The notes: a model not told the origin generated them from the letters alone. A stretch of DNA of 64,000 bases from Tretioscincus oriximinensis (GCA_022410635.1 JAJVDF010000500.1:62001-126000); one strand, 5' to 3'. Shown: positions 35,270 through 46,800, counted from the stretch's first letter. Made by a program: numbers and translations.

Positions 35270-36010
35270 TTTGAACATTTTATTTTTTTCTACAGTATAT
35301 TACAATTATATTCCTTTAAAAATATCCCCCTTTTCCCTCCCTCCCCCCTCCCTCCTTTACACATTACTTCCTTTTAAACAACACTTGGGGCTACATTTGG
35401 GGTTAATTTATGTATTGTCCATAATCTTTCCACCTACTACAGGCATATTACCTAAGTCTCCGTGTACTGTTACAATTTTATCCATTCTTATCTGCTGGAA
35501 AAATATGTTATTCTCTTTCCACTTTATCGCAAAACTCCTTTACTTTTTGGCATTTCCATACCGTATGCATGAAAATTCAGGGGAAATGTGTTAATTGCAC
35601 TGGTGTTCTATAGCACTTATGGAATATCATCCTTCTAGCCTCTTTCATTCTATGATTCTTTATTTCCTTTATTTTCCTTTTTTTATATCTTCTATTGTTA
35701 TTTTTATATCCCTATTCCATATTCCATATACCTCTTCCACTTCTTGTTTTACTGATGTTATGTATCTATGTATTTCTCCTGCTACCCCCTTTTCCTTCTG
35801 TATTATTTTTCTTACAACTTTTTCTATATCAATATCTTCCTGTCCTATATTTTTTAACACTTCCCCTATCTATATGACTTGATCCCTAATGCCTATAGCC
35901 ATCTTCTGTCTTCTATACAATTTTGAATTCTAGTTCTATCCTGTGGTGTTTTGTCATTTTTATACAATTGTTCTAATCTCTCAATTTTCATACTCTCACT
36001 CTTACCATCA
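35270..36010 (-). mobile_element. Possible LINE fragment (L1 ORF1-like)
   Basis: A minus-strand frame (35860-35669) reads MLKNIGQEDIDIEKVVRKII then EEVYGIWNRDIKITIEDIKK, with a pattern like the end of the L1 ORF1 coiled coil and RNA-binding domain. The plus strand is correspondingly T/C-rich, including CCCTCCCTCCCCCCTCCCTC near 35335. Family placement is tentative. Confidence 0.35.
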
Positions 36011-36250
36011 GAAAGAAAAACTATGTGTTGTTCAAGTTGTGAACAAGTGATAAGAGTAAAGGAATCTTACTCCAAATTGCCAGGATAAAATATCCAACCA
36101 TAGTGGTGTTTCAGTTCCTAGTGATTGCTATCATAAATTAAATTTGTATTTGTATAAATCCTCTGAGACTGCCTTCCACCTGTTGGATTCAGTAGTTCAC
36201 ACAAGTAAAACTATTGCTACAAAGTACATTATGATCTAGCAATATACAAG

Positions 36251-36264
36251 GCGCCCTCTTGTGG
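36251..36264 (-). promoter_or_regulatory. Candidate CTCF-binding motif 3 (reverse)
   Basis: GCGCCCTCTTGTGG is the reverse of CCACAAGAGGGCGC, a strong CTCF core match facing motifs 1 and 2. Confidence 0.5.
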
Positions 36265-36814
36265 ACAAGCGCATAAGATACATCTCAAGAAATGAGATTA
36301 GACTTTCTCCACAGCATTGATATTTACGTAATCCAAATCTCAGCATGGTATGTCAAGAGAAGCATTTTAAGTAGTAATTTGGTCGATCATGTTTATAGAT
36401 CATGTTTCTGCATTGTATGTGAATAATGTGCAGTTCATTTCCATCAGAATTCAGAAATTTATACTCTTAACACACGTTTGTACAGCTCAACAAGGCAAAG
36501 CAACCTACCAAATCCTTTTGTACTTTTCTATTACTACATTAATCATATTTGTAAAAATGTACTTTTTTTGTTCTTGTAATCAACTCTGATCATTGCTATT
36601 TTCTGTTTTCATATGAATCGGTTACTGCTTACTTTGTAAAGTACAGTCATGACTGCTTGGACTGCTGAAAATCATTGCAGCCATTTGGAATCAATGACAA
36701 TCAGAGTTCTTAGTAGTGACCTTTTTTAGGTGGAGAGTTTGTGAAAACAGCAGTACATAATCTGGAAATGAAATACTCTTGTTTGGTCCAATGTGTTTTC
36801 CCTTCCTTACTTTC

Positions 36815-36925
36815 AGATACTGTTGTTTTAATATGTAAATTTGGTTTTTATTGTTAATAGCTCAGACCTTCAGGTATAGGGCAGTATAGAAATGTAAATA
36901 ATAAATAAAATTAACATCTCATTAT
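36815..36925 (+). mobile_element. L2-like LINE tail
   Basis: AGCTCAGACCTTCAGGTATA, GGGCAGTATAGAAATGTAAA and TAATAAATAAAATT. Confidence 0.6.
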
Positions 36926-36967
36926 CAAATGATTAAATAAAATTATTAAAAAAGCAAAATTATCTAA

Positions 36968-37212
36968 TTAGAGCCAATCTGATCTTGTTATGAGAGTGTC
37001 AAACTCTTATTTGGTAGCTTCCTGGTTCAGTTCTGTACTTCTCCATGGTGGCAGTTGGGTGACCTTGGGTTATTCACAGTTCTTCAGAGCTTTTTCAGCT
37101 CCACGTTTTTCACAAAGTGTCTTTTGTGAAGAGAAGAACAGAAGTTTATGCAAGTCACTTTATTCTCTTTGGGTTGAAAAAGGGAGATATAAAAACAAAC
37201 TCTTCCTCTAAT
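36968..37212 (+). mobile_element. Sauria-type SINE with usual (CTT)n tail
   Basis: Diverged head AGAGCCAATCTGATCTTGTT, CTGGTTCAGTTCTGTACTTC, CAGTTGGGTGACCTTGGGTT, then GGGAGATATAAAAACAAACT CTTCC. This copy keeps the Bov-B-like tail, unlike those at 21.8 and 25.7 kb. Confidence 0.75.
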
Positions 37213-38234
37213 TATAAAAAAGAACTCTTCCTCTAATATCTTCCTTTGGGACAAGGACATGGTGGTTGTCCTGCTGCAGACATGTTTTGAGGAAATGGAT
37301 TGTCTCAACTCATTTAAATTGGCGTCAAGTTGCTATATAGTACTGCTGCCTTGGTAGTGGTTTCCTTCAGGGAGAAAGTGTCAAAAATTAACCGTAGGGA
37401 CATTTGCTCAGTACCTTAGGAGTGCTCATGTAGAGATTTGTCTATATTCTGTTTAATATCTATATGGGAGACGTCATCTATGCTGGTTGAAGTCACCAGG
37501 AGATTACTTCTGCTATTTTTTTTCTTATGCTCAAATGTATAGTGGACATTTAGCATCTCTTCCTTTTATTCCTAGTTTTGTAACCAGCCTATGCTCTGAG
37601 ATGTCATAGTAATTTGCACCTGTAAATGTCTGAACAATTAAATTCAAAGCATTTTTGAAAAAACTATTAATCTGATTAATCTGTCTGCCTTTCTGTCTCT
37701 GTTTGTCTATATTTATTTGGAACTAGTCATTACGTGTGCATTATGTGGTTGTGTACATTTGTTTGTCACTTGCACATTGTATATGTTTTCAGTTATACGT
37801 TTATCCATTTTAAATTCAGATTGTAACTTTATATGTTTCCTTTTCATAATAGTGAAGAATACTTTTATATATATATTGAAAAAAATCAAGGGAACACTAA
37901 CATCAACATCACAGTATATAATAAAAAATGTCCCTTTAATTCCTTTGAGCAATATATATGGATTACTTGCTAGGTTTTTCCTTCCCCAATTTGTAGATAC
38001 ATCCTCAATCTGGGCAGCCTATCCAGGAGGTTTACTGGCAGCATTGCAAAGCTGCTAATCTGGAAAGATCACTCAAATTATACTAAGTTTTTTCTTAAAA
38101 ATACTATCATTTGTTTATCATATGCTAATGCAAACAAGAAATTCCCTTTTTTTTTTTACAGATTACCTGTAATGAAAATATTTCAGTAAACACATTTACT
38201 TCTTTGCCAATGAAGTCTTTCTTTTTCATTCCAG
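37213..38234. other. Intron end before first coding exon
   Basis: Holds the diverged palindromic MITE 37874-37953 (ATTGAAAAAAATCAAGGGAA / TCCCTTTAATTCCTTTGAGC) and a pyrimidine-rich run into the acceptor at 38234. Otherwise unclassified. Confidence 0.6.
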
Positions 38235-38378
38235 CGCTTAGGAGATGGGAAGTAATGATAGCTGGCATACGAACTAAAATCTGTGTGTAGGCACTACCGT
38301 CCCAGCACTTCAGGATGAATGGGGATATGCCTCATGTTCCCATTACTACTCTTGCAGGGATTGCTAGTCTTACAGACC
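38235..38378 (+). CDS. NIPBL: NIPBL first coding exon (5' UTR plus start codon)
   Basis: Encodes the N-terminus of Nipped-B-like protein, the nuclear HEAT-repeat factor that with MAU2 loads cohesin onto chromatin. Coding begins at ATG 38315 and runs to 38378 (64 nt, codons 1-21 plus one base), reading MNGDMPHVPITTLAGIASLT then D; this is the conserved vertebrate start of the protein. The exon is inferred to start at 38235, after a pyrimidine-rich tract ending in CCAG; that leaves 80 nt of 5' UTR. A TAG at 38288-38290 is in frame upstream, which supports this ATG. It has A at -3. The donor is GTAAGT at 38379. The family is clear; the 5' exon edge is inferred from the splice site alone. Confidence 0.95.
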
Positions 38379-39431
38379 GTAAGTATCACTTTTTATGGCT
38401 CATTGTTTATTAGTTAATATATTTTGAGTTTTATTTTGCTCATCATTAAGTAATAGAAGGAAATAGCAATATACAATTTTTACTGGGCTTCTTTATTACA
38501 TGTACTTGGGTGCTATATGTATCGTCCACCTATCCTCTGCTATGCAATGCTGTTCTATGCAGGAGTAGTGTTTAAATTAAGGAACACTTTTATTAAAATA
38601 TATGTTCAGTATTGGTAGTTGCTTATAAGTAACAAACACAAGGTCTAAACTAATTGAATACTTAAACAAAAATACATTGGTGAAACACTGAGTTAAATTT
38701 TTACAGGATTAAAGATAAATTTAGTTTTCTATCATTCAGTAGAAAACAACGCACCACACAATAATATATGCTTTAAAAGACAGTTGTAGCATAGATTTAG
38801 TCATCGGAAAATATAGGTAGTTACTAGTGATACTATTTATTATACACAAACTTGTATGTTTCCCTATAACCTGAGTTCTTGGGGCAGGTTACATCGATCA
38901 AGCATTCAATACTCCCAGGAGAAAGANCTGACTGTTCAACTGAAGGGGCAGATAAAGAAGTGCATCTTCATTAGGTTTCTGAATTTATAAAGTGATATGA
39001 AACAGTCCAGGAGGAGGTTGCTCTTAACCTATAGGCTATCACAGAAGTAGTCTCCTCACACGATCATCATCTTATTTGGAGTTCACATTTTTTTATTTAC
39101 TCATAAGTTATTTTTCTTTTTTTTAAAAAAAATGAAGTGGTTTTAAGAAAAAACAACAGTAAATCACAATGGTTGCCCCCCAAAATCATTTAAAAAATCA
39201 ATACTAAAGACATATTATAAATTAAAAGGATTGTCAAGGAATGCCTGGATGTAAAAGCATGTCTTTTAGTAGATGTATAAAAGCTGTATTTCAAGGTTCT
39301 GTACAAATATCAGAAGAGTACATCTCCATAAATATGTACTGTTACACCAAAAGCAAAACAGCACGATATCATGATCAATAGAATTGCTTTTCATCAAGTT
39401 TGTTTAAAATAACATTCTTTAATCTTAATAG
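38379..39431 (+). other. NIPBL: NIPBL intron between coding exons 1 and 2
   Basis: 1053 bp, GTAAGT...TAG. 38870-39060 is a diverged antisense L2-like C-terminal fragment (CAGATAAAGAAGTGCATCTT, AGTCCAGGAGGAGGTTGC) similar to 230-419. An ambiguous base lies at 38927. Confidence 0.8.
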
Positions 39432-39597
39432 TTTTGAACCAGCTGCCTCTTCCGTCGCCTTTACCTGCTACAACTACAAAAAGTTTGCTCTTTAATGGAC
39501 GTATTGCTGAGGAGGTGAACTACCTTTTGGCTTGTAGGGATGAAAATCTGGTTTCACAACTGGTACACAGTCTCAACCAGGTGTCAACAGACCATAT
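39432..39597 (+). CDS. NIPBL: NIPBL second coding exon
   Basis: 166 nt, residues about 22-77. It follows TTAATAG, whose pyrimidine tract is only moderate, and ends before donor GTATGT. The phase joins exactly: C from the previous exon plus TT makes Leu, then LNQLPLPSPLPATTT. The exon continues through a segment containing RIAEEVNYLLACRDENLV and ending STDH. Cohesin-loader orthologues share this N-terminal region, which binds MAU2 near the extreme N-terminus. Compared with the human protein as I remember it, substitutions are few (for example Gly after LLFN and Tyr in EVNYLL). No stop or frameshift is seen. Confidence 0.95.
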
Positions 39598-39663
39598 GTA
39601 TGTATTTGAAGCTACTTTATTAATTGCTTTTAATGAAAAAATAGTAAAAATATTGTTGAACTA

Positions 39664-39844
39664 CAAGTGAAACCCTGTTATAATGAACACCAAAGGATTG
39701 GGTGAATTTGTTATAATGAAATTTTGTTATAACAAAACCCATTGTAACCAACATTACTCTTACAGGCGTTCTGTGGGGACATTCAAATTTGTTTCCTATA
39801 CTGCAAATTTTGTTACATTGGGGTTTTTTGTAACGGGTTTCACC
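39664..39844. mobile_element. Pogo/Tigger-like MITE (GTGAAACCC ends)
   Basis: Left CAAGTGAAACCCTGTTATAA and right TTTGTAACGGGTTTCACC are inverted repeats flanked by TA on both sides. The interior alternates GTTATAATGAA-like motifs. The second copy, 59690-60712, has an L1 inserted. No coding capacity. Confidence 0.8.
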
Positions 39845-41648
39845 TATACTCCAGTAAACATAGTACAGCAAAATCTAAGTCAGCCCACTTCAAATGTGAA
39901 GTGCTTTGATTTGTACATCCTTTGCCATGGCTTCATGATATAGTAGTGTAACAAAAATAAAATAAAGATATGGTACTAAGAATTTTAAGAGAATTAAGTT
40001 GAGAGGCAATAAGGTCTGATTCACACTTGGTCTTATTCTGTTCCAGAAAGTGGTCTAAGTAGCCTGCTGGCTACATTTCATTTCATGCTAGCACAGGCTA
40101 AAGCAGGCTCTGTGCTATACAAGAATGGCATGTGGACAGTAGGGTCCTTAGGCCACTTTATAGAAATGAATAAGGTCAAATTCAAACCAGGCCTAAGTCT
40201 GGTTTTGGGATAGTATGAGTAAATACTAGTTTAAAATGTATTTTTTAGTCTCACAGTACTTGGTTTCTACCCATACCTAAATAATCTATTATCTCATGAA
40301 AGCAGTCTTTTCAAAATATAGGAAGCAAATAAGAAAATGGTATCTAATGTATGGTGCCTTTTAATTTTAACTTTATTTAACATTAGTGTGATCAACCCGA
40401 GTTCATCATCAGAAATAAGCTTGAGCTCTAGCCTCCCTTTTCCCATCCCCCACCCAGCCGGCGCAGCTTGCGGCACACTCCCCCCAGCTCCTTGACATAT
40501 GGAGGGAGAGGTGGAGGTGGCAGGGACCAAGTCTGGCAGATGGCCCGGCTGGCTTGTGCCTACAGTGCCCACAGTTGTTTGCATTTCACTGCTGTCACTG
40601 AGGGCGCAACTAGCATGTGACAGCTGCTTCGGTGATGAGTTTATCCAATCACCAAGTGAAGTGGGCAGGCATTGGACTAACCATCACCGTCGCTTCCTTA
40701 TATATTAAGATTATTTTTGCTGCATTCTTAAAGCACTACTAATTTTATACTGTCCCAGACCTAAAAAATTTAAAACTGTGAAAATGCTATAATAAATTTG
40801 GAGCACATATCATTATAACAGAATATTGTTGTAAATTCACGTCTTTTTATTTTATTAAAATTAATATATAATGTTACTCTTGGAAAATGATATGGGCACA
40901 GAAGGCCAACATGGATAGCTTTAAGGAAGGATTGGGCAACTCATAGAGACCAAATAAATGAATAGCTGCTAGGATAGGTGTGGCTTCAGGTTAGAGGGGC
41001 AGGCAATCTTCCTCTAAATGTCATTTACAGGGACATTTACAGGTTTTACAGTCTTCTGGTTCTGATTGCCCAGAAGCAATTAGTAGGCAACTGCATGAGA
41101 TAGAATGTGAACTAGATTTCCTTCCATTCCTTTAATGCACAGCCCACCTGGTTTCCCTGTCACTATACTATAGAGCTCTTATTAATCTATTAAATCTTTT
41201 ACAACTATAGAAGATTGTAGAGTAACTAGGGAAATAGGCTTTGGCAAACATGCACAATGAAAAATAGTGGCCAAATAATTTCTATTTATGTACCCTGCCT
41301 TTTCCCCCTTAAAAGATATCTCTCTAAATGGGTTAATAGAGGGAAGCACATACATTTTAATTAATTGTCATCTGCTTCCAACAATTAAGTACACATCAAT
41401 AAAGTGATTAGCATTAGTGAGGCTAATTAAAGAAAAGTTAAAAATTTAAAGTTCAAATTATAAAATATGGGAAAGATCTCAAATACTGCACACATACCCT
41501 ACCCCACAAAAATATGAGTTAAAAGGGTAAAGCTTGGACTTGCTGTTTTTCATTTGACAGTGTTGATTATGGATTTTTATTTGGTGTATTCTTTGTATTG
41601 CTATAACAATTTTGGCTAATAGTTGTATGCTTATTTCTTCCGTGTCAG
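39845..41648. other. NIPBL: Remainder of NIPBL intron between coding exons 2 and 3
   Basis: 40437-40690 is a GC-richer patch of unknown family within AT-rich sequence; the short open frames there have no recognisable similarity. A GATATTGTTGT/ATTATAAC stretch near 40810 may be residual MITE. Confidence 0.5.
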
Positions 41649-41779
41649 AGAATTGAAAGATAATCTTGGCAGTGATGATCCAGAGGGAGATATACCAGTT
41701 TTGCTACAGGCTATCCTGGCAAGGAATCCTAATGTTTTCAGGGAGAAAAGCATGCAAAACAGATATGGGGTACAAAGTG
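41649..41779 (+). CDS. NIPBL: NIPBL third coding exon
   Basis: 131 nt, residues about 77-120. The acceptor CTTCCGTGTCAG precedes the exon and the donor is GTGAGA. The AT carried from the previous exon plus A gives Ile, followed by ELKDNLGSDDPEGDIPVLLQ, then ILARNPNVFREKSMQNRYGV and QS. An open frame extends through both splice sites, so a naive ORF start at 41623 is not the real boundary. The segment is acidic then basic, and is strongly conserved among vertebrate NIPBL proteins. The exon ends with one base (G) of a split Gly codon. Confidence 0.95.
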
Positions 41780-42771
41780 GTGAGAGTTTTTATTCAATTT
41801 ACTATTTTTAAATAAAATGTGGTACAGTTATCTTCCACTATGTTATTCTAAATAGATTCTAAATAAAGATTGTAATGTTAGTTGTAATGTGCTCCAAGAC
41901 ATGAAAAAAATGAACTTGGCTAACTAAAAAGATGTTGTTTTTATTAGAAGTGCTTCAGGACCTCGGACAGTTACTTCAGTTGTATTTCATTCCACTCTTG
42001 GTTAGTGTTTATTGATGAGCAGATGTAAGATTGTTTCTGCACTGGCAGATTATGTTTCAGAATAGGGAACAGCTAGCCAATCTTTTCCTCTTACCCTATA
42101 ACTGCAACGTAATTCATGTATCTTAGCCTGTTGTTTGGTTACCTTCTTACTTACAACGATAGACCTTTTGTAAGTAACTTTAGTTAAGGATAATGGTCAG
42201 ATTTAAGTGCCAAGTTTACTTAGATTAATCTTAGATTTCCTATCTTTTATAGATTTTTTTACTGCTGTTGTACTCACAATCTTTATGAATCTTTACTTCG
42301 AATTGGAGAAAGGTTATTTTTGCCTGCAAAATCCTTTCTTTCCTTGCTGAATTGGTCACTTTGGGTAGCAGTAGCTGCAACAATACAATGATCTTAACAA
42401 CTTTTTTTAAGGTTAACGTTTGTTAAAATAATAGATCTAAAGTTTTTGGTACTCTATGTGGGACGTTAATTTGATTCACATGATATCAAAGCAAAATCTG
42501 CTGGCAAATCAGAACATTTGAATTTTGGATGTACTGCCATTTCTTCCATGGGCAACTGATCATAGTTCTTCTTTGTACAGCGTTTGTATACTAGAGATTA
42601 GGGTAATTCTAGTATCAACCTGTATTTATATTTTGTTTATGGTTGGTTTATACTTGTAATTATTTCTTTTTGTAGTTGGTTATTCTGACTGCAGTATACA
42701 GTATCTCACATGTAAATTTTGCTCTTATGGTTAAGCTCCAAGTATTTATATGTAACATTTTTGTTTTTAAG
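41780..42771 (+). other. NIPBL: NIPBL intron between coding exons 3 and 4
   Basis: 992 bp, GTGAGA...AAG, AT-rich, no repeat recognised. Confidence 0.8.
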
Positions 42772-42871
42772 GAATGATGATGCCACAGTACAAACTCTCT
42801 CAGAATTCCATGCATGGTAGTCCTGCATCTTCCAATTATCAGCAAACCACTATCTCTCATAGCCCTTCCAG
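42772..42871 (+). CDS. NIPBL: NIPBL fourth coding exon
   Basis: 100 nt, residues about 121-154. A strong T-rich acceptor (TTTTTGTTTTTAAG) leads in and the donor is GTAAAT. The sequence reads GMMMPQYKLSQNSMHGSPAS then SNYQQTTISHSPSS. This begins the low-complexity, Ser/Pro/Gln-rich, probably disordered N-terminal region typical of vertebrate NIPBL. The exon is too short to stand out as an ORF; it was found from protein similarity and splice phase (2 nt of an AGT Ser codon are carried over). The following intron is 6.3 kb and full of repeats. Confidence 0.93.
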
Positions 42872-43674
42872 GTAAATATGAAAACGAATGAGATGTTTTG
42901 TTCGGGTTTTAAAGCAATGTTGTTTATTCTCTCACCTTGCTTTCTGATCATTGATGACAGTGCAAGTCCAATAAAATACTGAAGAGCATAATTTTTTCAT
43001 TCAACATAGTGATAAAAAGACACTCACCGTTATTAGTGGCTTTGTGATTCTGAACCAATTCATTTTGGCCAGATCAAAATCTGAGTACAGCTGGACAAAC
43101 ATATTCTAAATTCAGTGATATGTTTGTTTCATCTTTGATATGAAAGAGATTGGGAGGAGAGATGAGAGTACTACTGCACTTTGTTTCTCTGATGATACTT
43201 CATCTCCAGAAGATCAATTGGAGCATGGAGGCAAACTTCCCCATTCTTTTCTTTGAATGCCCTAAGAAAAGTGGAAAGGTCATTCAGTTCTGGTCTAGTA
43301 CTTGGTCAAGGTGAAGCCGACTCTCTGGGTATCTTTTATAAATATTAAAGTGCAGTATTTAGTACTTTCATTTGGATCTTGTGTTGTGTATCTATGTGGA
43401 AATTATGGCTGAATATTTTCATAAAAAAAGGTATGATGAATGGCAAAAACATTAGGAAAACAACAGTAAAGATAAAGAATGGCTGAAACATAAAAGATAA
43501 TGAATATGGTAGATACCAAGAATACATAAAATTGTTGACGAAAAATTGTAACATCACTGATAATGATGGCCTGGAAATTGACCCTAGAGACTTAAATCTT
43601 GGAGAGTGAAATTAAAGGAGTCTTAGAAAGCAGTGTCAGCAGCAGGACTGACATGATTCCTCTGGTTTGTTTGT

Positions 43675-43790
43675 TTGTTTATTATTTTGGGGATTTATAT
43701 CCCACTCTTCACCATAGCTCCCAGGGTGGGTAACAGAAGATTTAAAAAATACACATTAATAAAACCTTTGAAAGATACCTTCTCTTCCTT
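43675..43790 (-). mobile_element. L2-like LINE tail, reverse
   Basis: TTTATTATTTTGGGGATTTA, ATCCCACTCTTCACCATAGC and ACACATTAATAAAACC match the tail at 62507 in the same orientation. Confidence 0.55.
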
Positions 43791-43894
43791 CGCGTGTCAT
43801 TAGGATGATACTATGCTCATTCTGTTCTCACTGGTCCTACCCACACTCTCTGGCTGCTGTTGGAGCCCTGCTGCTGGTAACTGCTTTGTGAGGT

Positions 43895-44242
43895 CTCAAC
43901 TGGCCAGTCTGGCGTTTTGGTTAGAGAGTCACAACTTTTATCTGGAAGTCTCCTGGGTCGATTTTGCATTTCTCCATAAAACTAACTGGGTGACCTTGGG
44001 CGAGTCACATCTTTAGAACATTTTCAGCTTCATTTTTATTTATTTATTTACACTTCTATACGACCCTATACCTGAAGTTCTCAGAGCACTTAACAATAAA
44101 AATACAATGAACATATTAAAAACATGCACATCTAAAAAACAAGGGAGGGATACTTGCTTGACAAGGTGTCTGTTGTAAAGAAAAGAATACTTTGATGCCT
44201 TTAGGGTTGAAAAAACTGGGGGATAAAAACCAGCCCTTCTTA
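43895..44242 (+). mobile_element. Sauria-type SINE split by L2-like tail
   Basis: Head and body (GGCCAGTCTGGCGTTTTGGT, AACTGGGTGACCTTGGGCGA, TTTTCAGCTTCATTTT) stop at about 44030 and resume at about 44150 with TGACAAGGTGTCTGTTGTAA and GGATAAAAACCAGCCCTTCT. The intervening 120 bp is a reverse L2-like tail. Confidence 0.75.
44030..44150 (-). mobile_element. L2-like LINE tail inserted in Sauria SINE
   Basis: (TATT)n at the left, then TATACGACCCTATACCTGAA and CAGAGCACTTAACAATAAAA, the reverse of an L2-like 3' end. Confidence 0.7.
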
Positions 44243-44686
44243 TTATTAGTGCTTGTGATAGATACCAAGGCCGGGAAAAAAATCACAAGCAGACCCAAAA
44301 GTCCTGTTATAGCAGAACACGTACAGATGCCCTTGAGTGTCTTAGGACCACCGGAAAAACAACAACACAGAAACAACCCAACAAAATCAGAAGCACCCAC
44401 CTGCATGTAAACCTCCCAAAAGAGATGGAATTTTTAAAACCTCATTGTTTTATAGATAGCCAGAAAGAATTTTAAAACCCAAGTAAGAAAAAAGAAATAC
44501 ATTGGCAGAGAAAAGGGATAAAAAATGACAAAAGGCTTCAAAAGATAGATTTTTTAATTATTGACAAGACAGACAACGTTGTTTGTATTTACATACAAAT
44601 AAGGCAGGAATGCATACAACATGTTAATTAAAAATAAGTATAAACCGACCATAAACAAAATATAAATACATATATAGATTTATATA

Positions 44687-44824
44687 CAGGGTGCTTCAAA
44701 AATGTATACACACTTAGAAGTTCCATAGAAAATTTCCTGATATTTAACTTTGTAGAACAGTAGAACAGTAAATAAATTTTCTTTGGAAGTTCACAATGTG
44801 TATAAATTTTTTTGAAGCACCCTG
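44687..44824. mobile_element. Palindromic MITE (CAGGGTGCTTCAAA type), copy 2
   Basis: 138 bp with CAGGGTGCTTCAAAAATGTA at one end and TTTTTTTGAAGCACCCTG at the other. TA dinucleotides abut both ends, and the interior halves are mutually complementary. Intact ends define the family. Confidence 0.88.
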
Positions 44825-45590
44825 TATACATACACATGTGTGCTCGCGTTATTAAATTTATTTGTTAAACAGACAGACAGGGAAATGCCTCTGCATCTTA
44901 TGGTGAGAATGTACCATTACTGGCCATGGAGGACAGTTTTCCTAAGGCTCTGCTCCTTTGTTTCTTCAGGCTTCTTTTTATGGTTGCACTCAACAATTAA
45001 AACCACTGAGTTTTGTATCCTAGAGTGGAAAGTAAAAAAAGGTTGGTTTGGAAGATGAGGTAAGGTGGGAGGGGCAGGAAAGCAGCTTGAGTTTCTCTTC
45101 CTAGAAGGGCAGGTCCTGCTTCCTCATTCTGCCTGAATAATAGGAATGTTAGTGAGCCTGGAGAGGGAGAAGATTTCTTCTTGGTGGTTGTAATTCATAC
45201 AAAGCCATTACTCAACTTAAGGAATGGGAACATTTGAAACCAGTGAACTGCAATTTCCAAGTTGCATCGGAGCTTATGTTGGAAGCAGCCAGGAGGATTG
45301 CAGGAGTTTTGTAAAGGAGACAGGAGTTTTGTCTTTCATGGAAGCAACTTTACTTGGAGGTGGTTAGGAGAGGTGTGTCTATGGCTGAAATAACTTTAAT
45401 TAGACCTTACAGGCTTTTTCTCTGTCTCCTTCTACCTCCTCTCCTCTAGCTGAGCCTTCTTCGACCTTACTATTCATTGATGCATGAATTTGAATGCTGC
45501 CAAGTCTTTATCATTGCAGTAAAAAAGCAATATATTGATATTTCCCCCCCCCCAGCTTTTTTCTGTCAGCTGATGACAAAAAATATAGAG
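44825..45590. other. Unclassified intron
   Basis: Contains a C-run near 45545-45554; no gene or repeat recognised. Confidence 0.5.
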
Positions 45591-45593
45591 AAT

Positions 45594-46205
45594 TGAATCA
45601 TAGAATCATAGAGTTGGAAGGGACCTCCAGAGCCATGCCCTCCAGCCCCCTATTCAATGCAGGGCCCACTAAACCATTCCAGACAGATGACTGTTCAGCG
45701 AAGGATTCCAGCGATGGAAACCATATCACCCAATGTGGCAGTCTGTTCCACTGGTTTATGATCCTTACTGTCAGAAAGGTTTTATCCCATTGTTTCTAGT
45801 CTTTCCATGTTCCAGTGAGAACAATGCTGATCCCTCTACTCTGTGACAACCCTTCAGATACTTGTAGTCTGCTTCACACTATTGACTCATGTTTTGTATG
45901 TGATCTACTGATAAACTCAGATCTTTTTCACTTGTGTTGCTGCTCAGACATATACTTCCCATTCTATATGTGCTGTTTTGATTTTTCTTGTCCAGATGTA
46001 GGACCTTGCATTTCCTATTGTTCCAGCTTCTCTATATCTTTTCAAATCATTTATTTCTTGTGATTATATTAACCCCTCCTAGCTTTGTGTCATCAGCAAA
46101 TTTGATCAGTTTCCTTCAATTCCCTCAGCTAAGTCATTTATAAAAATGTTAAACAGCACTGGGCCTAGGACAGACAGTTGTAGTACCCCACTTGAAACAT
46201 TCTTC
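45594..46205 (-). mobile_element. CR1 LINE 3' portion
   Basis: Starts with the widespread amniote CR1 motif in reverse (AATCATAGAATCATAGAGTT, GGAAGGGACCTCCAGAGCCA). It ends with antisense reverse-transcriptase remnants including CACTGGGCCTAGGACAGACA near 46160. Confidence 0.85.
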
Positions 46206-46224
46206 CCTTATTTTCCTCCTTTAA

Positions 46225-46330
46225 AACCTAGGTGCGTCTTATGGTCAGGTGCGTCTTATAGTCCAAAAGTATTGGGTGCGTGTGTGCGCGCATAAAATAA
46301 ATTGTCGGTTTTTTTTAAAAAAATGAATTC
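46225..46330. mobile_element. Possible DNA-transposon terminal fragment
   Basis: GGTGCGTCTTATGGTCAGGT and GTGCGTCTTATAGTCCAAAA resemble terminal repeats of a common vertebrate non-autonomous DNA transposon; only one end is visible. Confidence 0.35.
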
Positions 46331-46526
46331 AATCTGAATTCCCACAGTTATAGTTTGACAAGTGGGTTATCAGAGGAGGTCAAATTGCAATTTTCCCCAG
46401 CACTCCAGAGAATTTGTCTAGACTGTTAAAGATTCTAATTTCTGGAGATCCTTTTACCTGTTGTATTTTAAATTATATTTATTAATATTTCATTTAAGAC
46501 ATGTTAAAGACACATTATGAGGCAGG

Positions 46527-46800
46527 GCGGTAGTTATTAGGAAACAGTCTTTCACTTCAGAGACTCTTTCCTGAAGTCCTGTGTCGGCTGTGGAGATGGA
46601 TTAGCATCCTCTACTGGCCTCAGGTCTAGCCAAACCAGCTATTCAAAAGCACCTTACAATTAGATAAATGAGAACAATCACAGTGTGTTGGGGAAGATAG
46701 ACTAAGCCTTCATGAGAAAAACAGCTTGTGAGCCACATTGAGTCCCTTTGGGTGAGAAAATCAGGGTATAAAAACCCAATTGTTCTTCTTCTATACTGCT
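46527..46800 (+). mobile_element. tRNA-derived SINE, diverged
   Basis: AGGGCGGTAGTTATTAGGAA head (decayed A-box), TAGCCAAACCAGCTATTCAA body, and AGGGTATAAAAACCCAATTG then TTCTTCTTC tail. Confidence 0.75.

Larger units (their letters stand above)
1..38234 (+). other. NIPBL: Probable NIPBL intron 1 (no supported coding exon)
   Basis: No open frame in this span can be tied to a cellular protein; those that can be read fall in LINE, SINE or DNA-transposon sequence. In other vertebrates the first NIPBL exon is non-coding and lies tens of kilobases upstream of the ATG exon, so this region is most simply intron 1. The GC-rich patches (5.6-6.0, 12.6-13.5, 16.5-17.3, 28.5-28.9, 31.8-32.6 kb) coincide with repeats and do not look like a housekeeping CpG-island promoter. 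Confidence 0.7.

Noticed and set aside
41623..41811. 62-residue frame with its own ATG
   Set aside because: It is NIPBL coding exon 3 with intronic ends; the ATG lies upstream of the acceptor AG.
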